Below, piece by piece: positions 1 to 8,239 of a DNA stretch of 64,000 nt. Source of the stretch: Dyadobacter fermentans (GTDB taxonomy: Bacteria; Bacteroidota; Bacteroidia; Cytophagales; Spirosomataceae); the NCBI RefSeq assembly GCF_019924045.1, contig NZ_JAHXBN010000007.1, positions 248,001 to 312,000 on the forward strand. Reading direction: 5' to 3'. The translations under genes and the position numbers were made by a program. Below the pieces are notes generated by a model. That model was given only the letters and a program-made list of their open reading frames with translations. It was not told the DNA's origin and did no database searches. How positions within the stretch are numbered: position 1 is the first letter of the stretch; every line of letters starts with the position of its first letter.

Positions 1-1
1 C

Positions 2-613
2 GACCCTGAACGGGCATTTGCGGATCTGATAGCCTACACCAGCAAGTATTACAATGTGGACCAGGTTGCCTACCGGTGGTCTGCGCAATATTATGTGCCG
101 GCCGATGGCCTTCCTTACATAGGGCACCTTCCGGGCGCATCGGAAGGCATTTATGCGGCCACGGGCTACAACGGCAACGGGATGATCCTCGGTACGGCTG
201 CCGCGCTGGTAATCAGCGATCTCATTACCACCGGCGACAGCAAGTACAAGGCACTATTCGACCCGGCGCGGGTGAAACCCGTTGCGGGGTTTGCGGAGCT
301 GGTGAAGGAAAATATGGACGTAGTGAAACGGTTCATCGGCGATCGTTTCGGCATTGCCCCAATCGATTCGCTGACAGATGTAGGCGCCGACGACGGCAGG
401 ATCATCGAGCTTGAAGGTGAGAAACTGGCAGTGTACCGCGATCCGGCCGGTGAAGTCCACGTGCTCGATCCCGTGTGTACGCATGCGAAGTGCATTGTGC
501 AGTGGAACAGCGCCGAGAAAAGCTGGGATTGCCCTTGTCACGGTGCGCGGTTCGATTGCTTCGGGCACGTGCTTACCGGTCCGGCACGGGCAGATCTGGA
601 CCAGATGCTTTGA
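2..613 (+). CDS. FAD-dependent oxidoreductase with C-terminal Rieske domain (3' part only)
   Basis: The reading frame is open from the left edge, so only the last 203 residues are present and the real start lies outside the window. The first half carries the end of a DAO-type FAD oxidoreductase fold (GLPYIGHLPG, then GYNGNGM, the usual C-terminal FAD-contacting stretch). The second half is a Rieske [2Fe-2S] domain with C-x-H at visible residues 159 and 161 and C-x-x-H at 177 and 180. Proteins with this architecture are cytoplasmic amine or amino-acid-type oxidoreductases whose physiological substrate is mostly unknown. The gene ends 9 bases before a strong hairpin and converges on a SusD gene. 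The N-terminal nucleotide-binding GxGxxG motif cannot be checked here. Confidence 0.88.
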   Translation, partial: DPERAFADLIAYTSKYYNVDQVAYRWSAQYYVPADGLPYIGHLPGASEGIYAATGYNGNGMILGTAAALVISDLITTGDSKYKALFDPARVKPVAGFAELVKENMDVVKRFIGDRFGIAPIDSLTDVGADDGRIIELEGEKLAVYRDPAGEVHVLDPVCTHAKCIVQWNSAEKSWDCPCHGARFDCFGHVLTGPARADLDQML

Positions 614-622
614 GGTAAATGA

Positions 623-663
623 ACAATGCCCTCCGAAAGTCAATTGACTCTGGAGGGCATTGT
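623..663. terminator. Bidirectional terminator between convergent genes
   Basis: A perfect 12-bp stem (ACAATGCCCTCC with GGAGGGCATTGT) encloses a 17-base loop that itself contains the small palindrome TCAATTGA. It lies exactly between two convergent genes, which fits a shared terminator. A clear T-run is absent, so efficiency is uncertain. Confidence 0.7.
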
Positions 664-682
664 ACGTTATGAAGACTGCTGC

Positions 683-2200
683 CTATTTAAGCAACCACAT
701 CTTCTGATTGTAATCGTCGTTACCACCATATTGCGATTGGATCGCTTTGGTCAGGTTGTCGTTATTGTAGTTGATCTCGGAATCCGGGTACATCCATCTA
801 ACCGGTATTTTGTCCTTGTCGGTGTTGTTATTGGACAGCGGGTTTACCGGGAAGACCGGATAACCGGTACGGCGGTTTTCGAAATAACCGTCAAATCCGG
901 CTTGCAGGAAAGTTCCCAGGTATCTTTGGGTAATGATCTTTTCAAGCTGCTGCTCCGGGGTACCCGATAGTTTTACCTTGGGAGATGCCAGGTAAGCCGT
1001 GATATACTCGGCAGTGATTTTGCGGTTATGGTGAAAATCAGCATTGTCCGGAGTGTTGTTGGCTACAAACTGCATTCCCGTGCGGATCGCATTTTCGTAG
1101 TAAGTACTCGCAGGTGTACCGTTGATCCAACCTCTTAATGAAGCTTCCGCCAGCATGAACTGCAAAACAGAATAGCTGATCAAATAAATCGGCTCCGAAT
1201 TGGCCAATTCGGAATAGCGCGCATTCAGGTTGGAATAGTCTTTCGACGATGCCACGGCGGTAAGGTCCGAATAAACGGCCGATGGGTTTACGGCCCGGTA
1301 GGCATCGTAACTAGAAGGGCTTATACCGGCGGCCACTTTAACAGGCGAAGGAGCAGCATAGTAGAACAAGCGGTAATCTTCCAGGTCTTTCAGCTTATCT
1401 ACAATCATTGTCGACATTACCGGGTAGATAAGGCCCTGGTTGTTCAGTTTGAACCATGGATAGCGCTGCCCCGCAACGTCGGAATATACCCTCTGGAAGT
1501 TGTCGGCCGAGCTTTCGAAGATAGGCTTCGTGGTCACGATCGTGTTGAAGCGCGATTTGATATTTAAATCTGTGTCACTTTCTTTGGCCGACAGGGTCAG
1601 AAGCACCTTCAATGCAAAAGTGTTGACCACCTTCCGCCATTTTGTAATGTCACCATTGTAAATAGGGTCTCCCGCGAAATTGGCCCCCTGGGAGAATGCC
1701 TGATCGGCTTCTTCCAGCTCTTTCAAAATACCCATAAACACTTCTTTCTGCGTCGAGTACGCCGGCCGGATGGTGCCTGTCTCGCCCTGCAAAGCGTCCG
1801 AATAGGGAATATCTCCCAAACGCATCGTGAGATCATAAAACCGCCAGGCGCGCACAAACTTGCCGAGCCCGGTGAAGGAGTTTTTCAATGGCCCTTCCGG
1901 CGCCAGTCCGATCATCTTTTCGACGTTCGTGAGCACGACTAATCCGCTGTATTCCTGTTTTCCCAAATTGTTGTATTGCAGTGAATTAGGGAATTCGGTG
2001 TGGTTAATGGCCTTCGAAAGCAGCGCCGGGTCCAGATAGCTGATAGAGGTAATGTTCAAAATCAGGTTCGTTGCCAGCATCTGGGGCGACACCGATGTTG
2101 CCGCATTGGGATTGGTGTTGATCTCCTGGAAGTCGGAGCAGCCGTTTAACGTAAGCAAGCCACCAACCGCGAGCATATATTTAGCAATGAATTTCTTCAT
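683..2200 (-). CDS. SusD/RagB-family outer-membrane lipoprotein (SusD-like_2 type)
   Basis: This 505-residue protein is a surface glycan or peptide-binding lipoprotein that caps a SusC-type TonB-dependent channel. The chosen ATG gives a short basic start followed by a hydrophobic stretch and the lipobox LNGC, with the lipidated Cys near residue 21. An upstream in-frame ATG only adds four residues. The sequence after the Cys (EINTNPNAATSVSPQML) is typical of the SusD-like_2 subgroup, whose members often serve ligands other than starch. The gene follows its SusC partner at a gap of about 22 bases and is cotranscribed with it. No enzyme is linked to this pair, so the ligand cannot be predicted. 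Confidence 0.93.
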   Translation of the reverse strand: MKKFIAKYMLAVGGLLTLNGCSDFQEINTNPNAATSVSPQMLATNLILNITSISYLDPALLSKAINHTEFPNSLQYNNLGKQEYSGLVVLTNVEKMIGLAPEGPLKNSFTGLGKFVRAWRFYDLTMRLGDIPYSDALQGETGTIRPAYSTQKEVFMGILKELEEADQAFSQGANFAGDPIYNGDITKWRKVVNTFALKVLLTLSAKESDTDLNIKSRFNTIVTTKPIFESSADNFQRVYSDVAGQRYPWFKLNNQGLIYPVMSTMIVDKLKDLEDYRLFYYAAPSPVKVAAGISPSSYDAYRAVNPSAVYSDLTAVASSKDYSNLNARYSELANSEPIYLISYSVLQFMLAEASLRGWINGTPASTYYENAIRTGMQFVANNTPDNADFHHNRKITAEYITAYLASPKVKLSGTPEQQLEKIITQRYLGTFLQAGFDGYFENRRTGYPVFPVNPLSNNNTDKDKIPVRWMYPDSEINYNNDNLTKAIQSQYGGNDDYNQKMWLLK

Positions 2201-2222
2201 GATATAGGTCAATTTGTGTTAA

Positions 2223-5200
2223 TCAGAAAGTGAGTTGGATGTTACCACCTACGTAACGTACGGAAGGAGAAGTCAGCTGCGTATCATTTGCCTTGTCAGG
2301 GTCAGCAAAACGGAAGTCCTTCGTCCACATCCATACGTTTTGTCCCGTAAATGATATCGAAGCCGACTTGGCACCCACATATTTCGCGAAAGACGGCGGA
2401 AGCGAGTAGCCGATCGAGAGCTCACGAAGCTTGAAGAACGTAGCATTGGTCACACCGCGGGTTCCGTCGCCGTAACGGCGGGCGTAGGTTTCGTAAGACA
2501 CTTTCGTCGTATTGGGTGCGTACTCGCGGGTATCGCTGGTGATGTTACCCATATTATCGAACACGACAGCGCCGGAAGTTACCACTACGCCTTGGCCTAC
2601 ATAGGATTTGTTTTTGTTCACCACCTCGTCATAGCGCCATTGGTTATCCGAGTCGGGGTGCGCACCGGTATCCCACATTTTGTAAGACGTGTAGTTATTC
2701 AAGAACCCGCCGATGCGGCCGTCAAATGCGGCAGAAAGTGTGAATCGCTTGTAACGGACGGTGTTCGCCAATCCCCAGATGAATTTCGGATCGGTGTAGC
2801 CATACAAACTGGCGTAGGTGCTCGCCTGCGTCAGACCGTTAGCCTGGTGAATCAGGTTGCCTTGCGGGTCTCTCAGCCAGGTTGCCCCGGTGTACGTATC
2901 CGTGCGGCCGCCCACTTTTGTCCAGTTGTTTTTAGCAGAATATTGCGGGTCAAGTGCCTTGAAATAGCGGTGGTTGTACGACCAGTTTGCCGTAGCATCC
3001 CATTGCCAATCGCCTTTTTTGAGCACGTTGGCATCAAGGGAAATCTCCATACCCTTGCGAACGTAGGTCTGATCGATGTTGATCAGGGTGTTGTTAAATC
3101 CGGAAGCCTGCGATATCGCTGCGCTGGTTTGGATGTTGTAGTTATACTTGTTGAAGTATGCGACGTCCAGTTTGAAACGCTTTTTCAGGAAGTAAGCTGC
3201 CGTTCCGATTTCCCAGGTGCGGTTGGTTTCCGCTACTACATTTGTTGCATTGATGATCGTGCCGGGATAAGCTGCGGAGTTCAGGCCGCTCCATACGCCG
3301 GTGCTGGTGGAATATGTGTTGTTGGTCGCGTACACACTCAAATCTGACTTGGCAAGCGTCCAGGATCCGCGTACTTTCCAGAAATCAAGCCAGCTGGGCA
3401 AAGATTGGAAAAACTCGCTGACCACAACGCTGGCACCCACCGAAGGATAAAAATAGCTGTTGGTGTTGGCAGGCATGGATGAACTCCAGTCGTTTCGGCC
3501 GGTTACGTCCAAGAAGAAAGTGTTGTTGTAAGCCAAACTGAGTTTTCCCAACAAACTGTTTACCTGTTTGCGGAAACGTGGGTTGGAAGCAGCCGTGTTT
3601 GGATCTACTACGCTGACATCGGGTCTTTCCACGGAGTTGTTGAGCGAGTAATAGCCCGGGATCAGCAATCCGCTTCTGGTAGCACTGTAAAGGTAGTTGT
3701 TGTCGTATTTAAAGATCGTCCCACCGGCCAAGGCGTCGATACCCAATTTGCCGAAGGTCTTATTGTAGGTAAAGAAAGCATCCCCGTTAAAGCTGTAACC
3801 GTTTCTTTTCGCAATAGAATACAACCCGGATGCATCCCAGCCGCGGGTGGAGAGGATTCCCGGCGGGTTTCTGCGGGTTTCGTTGTTTTGGTACAGGTCA
3901 AATCCCGGGCGGACCAGTATTTTGGCGCCTTCAAACAAGTCCAGCGTTGCAGTGAAGCTGGCATTCATTTTGTTCTCTTCGATACCGTTCAGTTTTTCAT
4001 AGGCCATCATGTATGGGTTGTCGTACCATGCATTGTAGTGCCAGTTTTGTTTTACATTGGGCGTAATCCAGTAGTTGTTTTTGTAAAGGCTCAGGTCGTA
4101 TTCCGGTCCCATCCAGATCAGAATGTTGTAAATATATCCCTGCGCATCGTACCCCGAACCGGCAACCTGTGGAGCCGTAATGCGGTTGTAGCCTACCTGG
4201 CTGTTCAGCCTGAACTTCTCGCCGACCTTCATTTCGCCACTCACATTAAAACTGGTAGTGTTGGATTTGAGGTTGGGATACTGGCCCTTGTTGTAAATAT
4301 GGCTCATCGATACGCGGAAACTGCCGTTCTCACCAGTTTGCGTAATGCTGACGTTGTTGTTGGAAATCAGGCCCGGTACCAGGAAGTCGCGGAAATTGTT
4401 CTTCCCTACCGACCGTAATTCCGATACTTCCATTTGCTTGCTGATCGGGTTCCATTGGTTGGCCATGGTGCCGTTATCCAGTTTGGCACCCCAGATATAG
4501 TCGGTAGGGCTATATGCGCTACCCAACCCGGCACTGTAAGAGTGTTGTACCTTCGGCAGCATCAAAAAGCCTGCATTGAACATGTTGTTGCTGTTCACCG
4601 TAACGGAAAGCCCTTTACCCGCGGCACCGCGTTTGGTGGTAACGATAACCGCTCCACTGCCGCCCCTCGAACCGTACAAAGCCGCCGCTGTCGGTCCTTT
4701 CAGTACGTCAATACTTTCAATATCGTCCTGGTTGAGGTTTTTCAAAGAGATGTTCACATAAGGCACGCCGTCGATAACGAGCAAAGGAGTTTCGCCACGA
4801 AGGTCGAGCGTAGGCGCTTCATTGAATTCAGTACTGTTTTTAACCCAAAGCCCCGAGATCTTTCCGGTTAAGGACGTCGCCAGGTTGGTACCCTTTACAG
4901 TCTGAATAGCAGCGCCGCTCACCTTTTGTACCGAGTAACCGAGGGATTTTTCCTCACGCTTTACCCCGAGTGCAGTAACCACCACCTCGCCCAGCTGTTT
5001 GACGTCCTGCGACATCGCCAGATCGATCGTGCTTTGGTTGCCTACGGTGATTTCCTTGGGTACAAAACCGATAAAAGATATGGAAAGAACGGCTCCTTCG
5101 CCCTGAACGGTGAGGCTGAACTTCCCATCCTGATCGGTAATCGTTCCGTTGGTCGTTCCTTTTTCCACGACGCTGACGCCAGCGAGGGTGTTGCCGTTTT

Positions 5201-5387
5201 CATCCCTGATGGTTCCCTTTACAGGTTTGTCGGCCGTGGGAAATACCCGGCCCGGTAAAGCGCCTGACGAAAGGGATGGACGGGCCGTGCCGCCGTATCC
5301 CGTGGTTGCCATAACCACAAGCGCCGCGCAAAGAAGCCGGCACAGCCAGCCAATACGGCTGGGAGAGGAGGTAAATGTGTTTCGCAT
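2223..5387 (-). CDS. SusC/RagA-family TonB-linked outer-membrane transporter
   Basis: This 1054-residue protein is a TonB-dependent channel that imports an oligomer captured by its SusD partner. It has an N-terminal signal sequence, a carboxypeptidase-regulatory-like beta-sandwich (GTIRDENGNTLAGVSV, about residues 58-135), the SusC hallmark EVVVTALGVKREEKSLGYS, a plug domain (LLVIDGVPY and SIDVLKGPTAAALYGSRG), and a long beta-barrel ending in an aromatic residue (IQLTF). The order SusC then SusD on the minus strand is standard. The preceding 500-base intergenic region is probably the promoter region for this pair, although no convincing -7 element was found. No anti-sigma/ECF sigma pair is adjacent. 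Confidence 0.95.
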   Translation of the reverse strand: MRNTFTSSPSRIGWLCRLLCAALVVMATTGYGGTARPSLSSGALPGRVFPTADKPVKGTIRDENGNTLAGVSVVEKGTTNGTITDQDGKFSLTVQGEGAVLSISFIGFVPKEITVGNQSTIDLAMSQDVKQLGEVVVTALGVKREEKSLGYSVQKVSGAAIQTVKGTNLATSLTGKISGLWVKNSTEFNEAPTLDLRGETPLLVIDGVPYVNISLKNLNQDDIESIDVLKGPTAAALYGSRGGSGAVIVTTKRGAAGKGLSVTVNSNNMFNAGFLMLPKVQHSYSAGLGSAYSPTDYIWGAKLDNGTMANQWNPISKQMEVSELRSVGKNNFRDFLVPGLISNNNVSITQTGENGSFRVSMSHIYNKGQYPNLKSNTTSFNVSGEMKVGEKFRLNSQVGYNRITAPQVAGSGYDAQGYIYNILIWMGPEYDLSLYKNNYWITPNVKQNWHYNAWYDNPYMMAYEKLNGIEENKMNASFTATLDLFEGAKILVRPGFDLYQNNETRRNPPGILSTRGWDASGLYSIAKRNGYSFNGDAFFTYNKTFGKLGIDALAGGTIFKYDNNYLYSATRSGLLIPGYYSLNNSVERPDVSVVDPNTAASNPRFRKQVNSLLGKLSLAYNNTFFLDVTGRNDWSSSMPANTNSYFYPSVGASVVVSEFFQSLPSWLDFWKVRGSWTLAKSDLSVYATNNTYSTSTGVWSGLNSAAYPGTIINATNVVAETNRTWEIGTAAYFLKKRFKLDVAYFNKYNYNIQTSAAISQASGFNNTLINIDQTYVRKGMEISLDANVLKKGDWQWDATANWSYNHRYFKALDPQYSAKNNWTKVGGRTDTYTGATWLRDPQGNLIHQANGLTQASTYASLYGYTDPKFIWGLANTVRYKRFTLSAAFDGRIGGFLNNYTSYKMWDTGAHPDSDNQWRYDEVVNKNKSYVGQGVVVTSGAVVFDNMGNITSDTREYAPNTTKVSYETYARRYGDGTRGVTNATFFKLRELSIGYSLPPSFAKYVGAKSASISFTGQNVWMWTKDFRFADPDKANDTQLTSPSVRYVGGNIQLTF

Positions 5388-5904
5388 TTAGTTTAAGGAA
5401 AGTTAAATTCGGTTAAGAGAGATTTTAACTATGCAATTTACTGTTCATTGTCATTTTGATACTACAATGCGCCCGTTAAAATTCCAATTTCTTTTGATTT
5501 ATCTCTGTTGAGTCAATGGGTTATGGCTGCTATGCCTTGTTTTTCAGTGTTTTAATGGTTGTTCTCTCGGAAGAGAGGCTAGGCCGTATACTCTTCCAAT
5601 CCAATCTGGAAGTTGTATGTTTTCGAATGCCGGTTAAAGGTATTATTGTTTATCAGGTACGCGCTGTATTTCAGTAATTTAATATTACTTAACCTGGCTG
5701 AACTTCTGGAAATGTCCGTAGCAGCATACGGCACCGGGTTGGATGCCTGACAGTTATGTATATACGCCTGCCGATTTGGTTACCTTCTAAGGCCGACCGG
5801 CCCGTTGCCAGTTAAATTACGTTAAAGCCCGGTTTCGAATGGGAAACCAATGGGAGGATGTGATAACTTGGCATAAACCAAACATCGCACAGCGACCCAA
5901 TCCT
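5388..5904. other. Intergenic region between divergent genes with two inverted repeats
   Basis: This 517-base AT-rich stretch separates the divergent SusC and LptA-like genes. It contains AGTAAT-ttaat-ATTACT at 5673-5689 (perfect 6-bp arms) and CTCTC-ggaa-GAGAG at 5564-5577. Either could be an operator or a small hairpin. I see no convincing gene and no clear TAnnTTTG promoter with a -33 element. Confidence 0.4.
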
Positions 5905-6279
5905 ATGCTAAAATCTGTCAAACTTCTTTCGATCTGCGTTGCACTCGGCATTTGTCACCTGTGCATTGGCCAAAAATATCCCCAAACCGGGAAGCATAAA
6001 CAAAAGGAAAGCCTGAAAAACGAAACGGCCGCTATTACCGCGGATCAAATCGTTGCGGAAGGCGATACCATTACGTATTTGGGAAACGTCTCAGTCACCA
6101 CTAAAAAAATAACCGCTAGAAAAGCGGAAAAAGTGATTTTCGAGCGAAAGGCGAATAAGATTACAATCTGGGGCAGCAAAGAATTCAAGTCCAGATGCAA
6201 GACCATCGCCAATGGCTATAACCTGCCGGAGGAGCGTATTGAATATGTTTTGGGATCTGGATTAGTGAGGGTGTTTTAA
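5905..6279 (+). CDS. Small secreted LptA/OstA-like protein
   Basis: This 124-residue protein begins with a Sec signal peptide (MLKSVKLLSICVALG, ending near IGQ). Its mature part has the short beta-strand pattern of the OstA/LptA jelly-roll (AAITADQIVAEGDTITYLGNV, then ARKAEKVIFER and KITIWGSKEF). LptA proteins form the periplasmic bridge that carries lipopolysaccharide to the outer membrane. A single short domain like this one may instead be a stand-alone relative. An upstream in-frame ATG at 5839 would place 22 polar residues before the signal peptide, so the inner ATG is preferred. No other lpt gene is nearby. The family assignment rests on pattern only. Confidence 0.6.
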   Translation: MLKSVKLLSICVALGICHLCIGQKYPQTGKHKQKESLKNETAAITADQIVAEGDTITYLGNVSVTTKKITARKAEKVIFERKANKITIWGSKEFKSRCKTIANGYNLPEERIEYVLGSGLVRVF

Positions 6280-6632
6280 ATGGTAGTGCTCTTTGTTCGG
6301 AAGACCTTATTTAACTTTTATGGACTCAATATGCGAAATGGTATGCTCTTCTTTACTGTTATGACTGTAAACGGTAAGTCTGTTTCCCACTCGCTGCCGG
6401 GTCCCTCTTTTTTTGCAGGTCAGAAACTAGAAACAACGCGTCAGAATTACAATAGCTTTCAAGATTTTGTTCGGCGCTTTCTATTTGTATAACTCATTTA
6501 AAGAATGGGAAATAACTCCAAACGGTTATCGTCAGAAGCCGACGTACGTACTTCTACGTATCTTTGAATATCAGTATTGCCTCGCACAAATGGGCCGGTG
6601 AGATGAAGTTACTTTGTAGCATCAAATCACAA
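6280..6632. other. Intergenic region without a convincing gene
   Basis: This 353-base stretch holds an unsupported 70-codon reading frame directly after the LptA-like stop. Its residue composition looks random. The right end contains the promoter-like element described separately at 6559-6566. Nothing else was recognised. Confidence 0.4.
6559..6566 (+). promoter_or_regulatory. Probable -7 promoter element for the OmpA-family gene
   Basis: TATCTTTG matches the Bacteroidota -7 consensus TAnnTTTG exactly and lies 66 bases before the chosen ATG. The -33 TTG is not obvious at the usual spacing, so this is only a candidate. Confidence 0.4.
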
Positions 6633-7934
6633 ATGGCTATGAAAAACACCCTTATTTTATTCTCTATTATTCTTCTCTCTGCTACTGGCGGCCGGTGCCA
6701 GGCAGTTCTGGACAGGTTGCACGACAAAGCGAGGTACCGCGCCGAACAGCGGGCCGACCAGGTGATGGACCGCGCCATCGACAAGGCGGAGGAAGCGATC
6801 ATGCAAAAACCCGAAAAGAAAGAACCCGATAAAGGCGGCAAAAATGAAACCACGCATCCGGTACCCGCGGGAGATACCTTCAAAAGTTATTCCTCCTATG
6901 ATTTCGTGCGTGGCGAGCATATCATATATGCGGAGGATTTCTCGCAGGATGTTATCGGTGAGTTTCCTATGCATTGGGCCACCAACAACCGGGGCGAGGC
7001 GGTTTCCATTGAAGGTTTGCCGGGTAAATGGATGCGTATGTTTATTGGGGAGTTTGTCTCCCCGGAAATGAAGAAATTGCCGGATAATTTCACGGTGGAA
7101 TTTGATATGCTGCTCACTTACATGGGTACTGATGAACAGGATTACGGGTCTATGTTTCCCGCGTTTGAATGGCAGCTATTGCAATTGGCACCCGGCCAGG
7201 AAAGTGCCCGGCTTTTTGCCCAGGGTGGAAACGAAGTGAGCAAAATAAGTCTGATCGTCCAGCCGGCATATGAGGACCGTTCTTCTATTTATGTGCAGAG
7301 TTATAGCAAACGCGACATGTATTTCGAGGGCGGTAATAAAGATCTGAGAAAATTCAGTAACCATTACCGAAAGCCCTTTCATGTGGCGATATGGGTGCAA
7401 AAACAGCGGTTGCGCTGTTGGATCAATGAGGAAAAAGTATATGACATACCGCAGGCAATTGCCCCGCAAACGGCCTTCAATCACCTGGGTTTTTTAATGG
7501 CAGACAATAACCAGGAGGATAATGTGGGCGTATTCGTTTCAAATATCCGAGTATCGGAAGGGGCGGCCGATATGCGCAGCAAACTCATCACGGAAGGCAA
7601 ACTGGTCACAAACGGGATCCTGTTCGATTCCAATTCCGACCGTATAAAACCGGAAAGCGCTGCTGTGCTGAAACAAATAGCATCGGTAATGCAAGAGAAT
7701 GCGCAGGTAAGGGTCAGAATTGATGGCTACACGGACAGCGACGGGGAGGATGCGAAGAACCTGAACCTGTCTCAACGCCGGGCGGATGCGGTAAAAAATG
7801 CGCTTGCGGGGATGTACAAGGTGGACGCTTCCAGAATGGAAACGAAAGGCATGGGCGAGGCAAAACCGGTTGCCGACAATGCGACCAAAGAAGGTAAAGC
7901 GCAAAACCGCCGTGTCGAGTTCATTAAACTGTAA
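6633..7934 (+). CDS. OmpA-family protein with N-terminal helical and LamG-like region
   Basis: This 433-residue envelope protein has a signal peptide (MKNTLILFSIILLSATGG), a charged helical segment rich in Arg, Asp and Lys (about residues 25-60), and a central beta-rich region of about 220 residues that resembles a concanavalin-like sandwich. It ends in an OmpA C-terminal domain (ILFDSNSDRIKPES, RIDGYTDSDG, and NRRVEFIKL at the end). The OmpA domain binds peptidoglycan non-covalently, so the protein is probably tethered between outer membrane and cell wall. The start was placed at an ATG just before the signal peptide, because the longer frame adds 23 polar residues. It is transcribed alone. 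Confidence 0.85.
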   Translation: MAMKNTLILFSIILLSATGGRCQAVLDRLHDKARYRAEQRADQVMDRAIDKAEEAIMQKPEKKEPDKGGKNETTHPVPAGDTFKSYSSYDFVRGEHIIYAEDFSQDVIGEFPMHWATNNRGEAVSIEGLPGKWMRMFIGEFVSPEMKKLPDNFTVEFDMLLTYMGTDEQDYGSMFPAFEWQLLQLAPGQESARLFAQGGNEVSKISLIVQPAYEDRSSIYVQSYSKRDMYFEGGNKDLRKFSNHYRKPFHVAIWVQKQRLRCWINEEKVYDIPQAIAPQTAFNHLGFLMADNNQEDNVGVFVSNIRVSEGAADMRSKLITEGKLVTNGILFDSNSDRIKPESAAVLKQIASVMQENAQVRVRIDGYTDSDGEDAKNLNLSQRRADAVKNALAGMYKVDASRMETKGMGEAKPVADNATKEGKAQNRRVEFIKL

Positions 7935-8239
7935 AGGTTATCAGCATTTTGATTATTAATATTCTATGAATGCATTTCAATTCGGCTTCCTCTCATTTTG
8001 TGTTGCTTTGAATGTTCTTTGCTCCGCGAGGGAAGAGGGCATTGGCGGGAAAAAAAAATAATAACATCCCGAAGCCGGTCGAACAGGTATGGGAAAGCGG
8101 CCGGAAAACCTGTTCGGGTGTCGCCGCCAAAACGCGGGAGCAACAGTTTTGCAGCCTGTCGAATCTGCGGCTTTATCCTACGCGTTGAAAATCAGGGTTA
8201 GGAAAACTAACTTTGGCCATTGATAACCGGCCCTTCACG
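7935..8239. other. Leader and intergenic region before the kinase operon
   Basis: This 305-base region contains a run of nine A at 8050-8058 and the operon promoter at 8185-8215. A 31-codon frame from ATG 7966 has a signal-like start and stops directly after the A-run. A second open frame continues to about 8190 if the run loses one base. Neither is supported enough to call a gene. Confidence 0.35.
8185..8215 (+). promoter_or_regulatory. Bacteroidota-type promoter of the TPR-kinase/response regulator operon
   Basis: TAACTTTG at 8208-8215 matches TAnnTTTG, with TTG at 8185-8187 separated by 20 bases as the -33 element. Transcription would start only some 15-20 bases before the ATG at 8240, so the leader is short. 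Confidence 0.65.

Noticed and set aside
6280..6492. 70-codon frame directly after the LptA-like gene
   Set aside because: It starts exactly at the preceding stop, has random-looking composition and no domain.
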